The notes below the pieces were generated by a model. It did no database searches. It saw only the letters and a list, made by a program, of their open reading frames with translations, and had not been told where the DNA came from. Shown piece after piece: positions 6,395 to 7,056 of a stretch of 7,056 nucleotides of DNA; the first letter of the stretch is position 1; the number at the start of each line of letters is the position of its first letter. The position numbers were made by a program, and so were the translations under genes. This DNA comes from Thermoplasmata archaeon (GTDB lineage: Archaea; Thermoplasmatota; Thermoplasmata; UBA10834), in contig DUKU01000192.1 in NCBI GenBank assembly GCA_013329135.1, positions 5,700 through 12,755 on the forward strand. Direction: 5' to 3'.

Positions 6395-6414
6395 GGATCC
6401 CCTACCCGCAGGCA

Positions 6415-6426
6415 ATTCCCGGGAAT
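6415..6426. repeat. 12-bp perfect palindrome
   Basis: ATTCCCGGGAAT is its own reverse complement and lies 18-29 bp past the stop codon of the PhoU-family gene. A GAATTC palindrome follows directly at 6427-6432. It could be a dimeric protein-binding site or a small hairpin; it may also be chance. Confidence 0.45.
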
Positions 6427-6444
6427 GAATTCGGATACACTCCG

Positions 6445-7056
6445 TCATTGTCCTTCAGCCAGGTTGATGGCGATCTCCGCAATGTCTGAGGAGTATCCGC
6501 ACGTTCTCTCAATGCTCTCAGGGGCGAAGGCCAACCCGACTGCGACTTTCCCTCGCTTCTTCATTGTCTCGTCAAGGAACGCGTTCGACTTCTCTCTGAG
6601 GCTCGACGTTCTTTCGATGCAATGGTTCGCCTGGGAGGAATCTCTCTTGAACAATGCCTCGATACTGCAATCCAGAATCGAAATGGCATCCATGCCCAGC
6701 TGCTCTAGTTCCTTCATCGTATCGCTGTCGATCCTGGAGTCTCCGAGCAGCTCGACACTATGAGCGATCCTTGTTGCGTGGTCTGCGATCCTCTCCAGTG
6801 CCTTCGACGTGGAAAGCATCGAATCCGATTCGAGCCAAGTGGACTTCATCTTCACGGCAAACGAGATATTCCGCCGTGTCATCGCATGCTGCTTCTCGAC
6901 GAACCAGTGCAGACGATCCACCTCATCGTCGCGGGCTATGACCTCATCTGCCATCCCCCGGTCTAGTTCCTTCACGGATTTGATCGACTCCTCAAGCATG
7001 TTTCTCGCCATTAGATGCATTCTCCGAACCACCTTCCTCATGTCGAGGTCGGAGTG
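6445..7056 (-). CDS. PhoU-family regulator, 3' part only (two PhoU repeats)
   Basis: The frame is open to the right edge: HSDLD precedes MRKVVRRMHL, so the ATG at 7041 is probably internal and the true start lies outside the window. The 203 visible residues are almost wholly helical and form two PhoU three-helix repeats. Counting from the ATG at 7041, the first (about 1-99) has MADEVIARDDEVDRLHWFVE and ends in ALERIADHATRIAH (81-94); the second (about 105-195) ends in SIERTCGYSSDIAEIAINL (176-194). The repeated 'ER..D/G....IA' ending is the PhoU signature, with acidic residues that bind metal in known structures. In the second repeat the motif is degenerate (ERTCGY). Archaeal members often carry an N-terminal AbrB-like DNA-binding domain, which would fall in the missing part; that is inference. 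The family regulates phosphate uptake through Pst transport or acts as a transcriptional regulator. No pst or phosphate-sensor gene is visible here. Confidence 0.85.
   Translation of the reverse strand, partial: HSDLDMRKVVRRMHLMARNMLEESIKSVKELDRGMADEVIARDDEVDRLHWFVEKQHAMTRRNISFAVKMKSTWLESDSMLSTSKALERIADHATRIAHSVELLGDSRIDSDTMKELEQLGMDAISILDCSIEALFKRDSSQANHCIERTSSLREKSNAFLDETMKKRGKVAVGLAFAPESIERTCGYSSDIAEIAINLAEGQ

Larger units (their letters stand above)
6332..6444. other. Convergent intergenic spacer with inverted repeats
   Basis: This is the largest gene-free stretch between two 3' ends. It holds an imperfect hairpin starting 4 nt after the methyltransferase stop (6336-6341 pairs with 6345-6351, one bulged C), a perfect hairpin at 6375-6394 and a 12-bp palindrome at 6415-6426. 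No oligo-T tract of the kind used by archaeal RNA polymerase for termination follows any of them. I find no credible ORF or tRNA here. Confidence 0.5.

Noticed and set aside
6332..6410. Possible tRNA gene or tRNA fragment (GGTCGAACC and GGTTGGATCCC resemble T-arm sequence)
   Set aside because: No acceptor stem pairs with TACCCGCA at the end, the T-stem does not form around TTGGATC, and no D-arm or anticodon arm can be drawn. The similarity is explained by the inverted repeat.
1..7056. CRISPR arrays, insertion sequences, attachment sites or prophage genes
   Set aside because: I saw no spaced direct repeats, transposase or integrase motifs, terminal inverted repeats or composition break anywhere in the window.

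Overview
The window looks like a housekeeping stretch of a GC-rich archaeal chromosome, most likely euryarchaeal. Thermoplasmata-like is my best guess but is not proven. The archaeal signs are: a valyl-tRNA synthetase whose signature segments match the archaeal rather than the common bacterial form; a stand-alone MIP18/DUF59 protein; a PhoU-repeat protein; and AT-rich TATA-like elements centred about 29-30 nt before three start codons, which is the layout of leaderless or nearly leaderless archaeal transcripts. Third codon positions are strongly G/C and AGG is a frequent arginine codon throughout. No base-composition break marks an island.

Left part (1-1154, + strand): the 3' portion of a DNA methyltransferase gene carrying a TSPPY catalytic motif enters from the left edge. 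It is followed by a small protein with an N-terminal SAP-like helical segment and a C-terminal SWIM zinc-finger motif. Centre (1219-4170, + strand): a complete archaeal-type valS whose KMSKS loop reads PMHTS, then a small MIP18-family Fe-S assembly protein. Each of these genes has its own TATA-like element, so they look like single-gene units rather than one operon.

Right part: a DEAD-box RNA helicase with a DbpA-type C-terminal RNA-binding domain lies on the minus strand (4172-5569). Its stop codon is one base from that of the MIP18 gene. A divergent 117-bp promoter region separates it from a plus-strand class I SAM-dependent methyltransferase (5687-6331). A 113-bp convergent spacer with a perfect hairpin and a 12-bp palindrome follows. 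The 3' part of a minus-strand PhoU-family gene then runs off the right edge.

The genes are functionally mixed: DNA modification, translation, Fe-S assembly, RNA remodelling and phosphate signalling. I see no defence island, mobile element, CRISPR array, rRNA or tRNA. The most notable single observation is the degenerate KMSKS loop in an otherwise intact-looking ValRS. The small SAP-SWIM protein and the DbpA-domain helicase in an archaeal setting come next. I do not see convincing evidence of a wholly new multi-gene system in this window.
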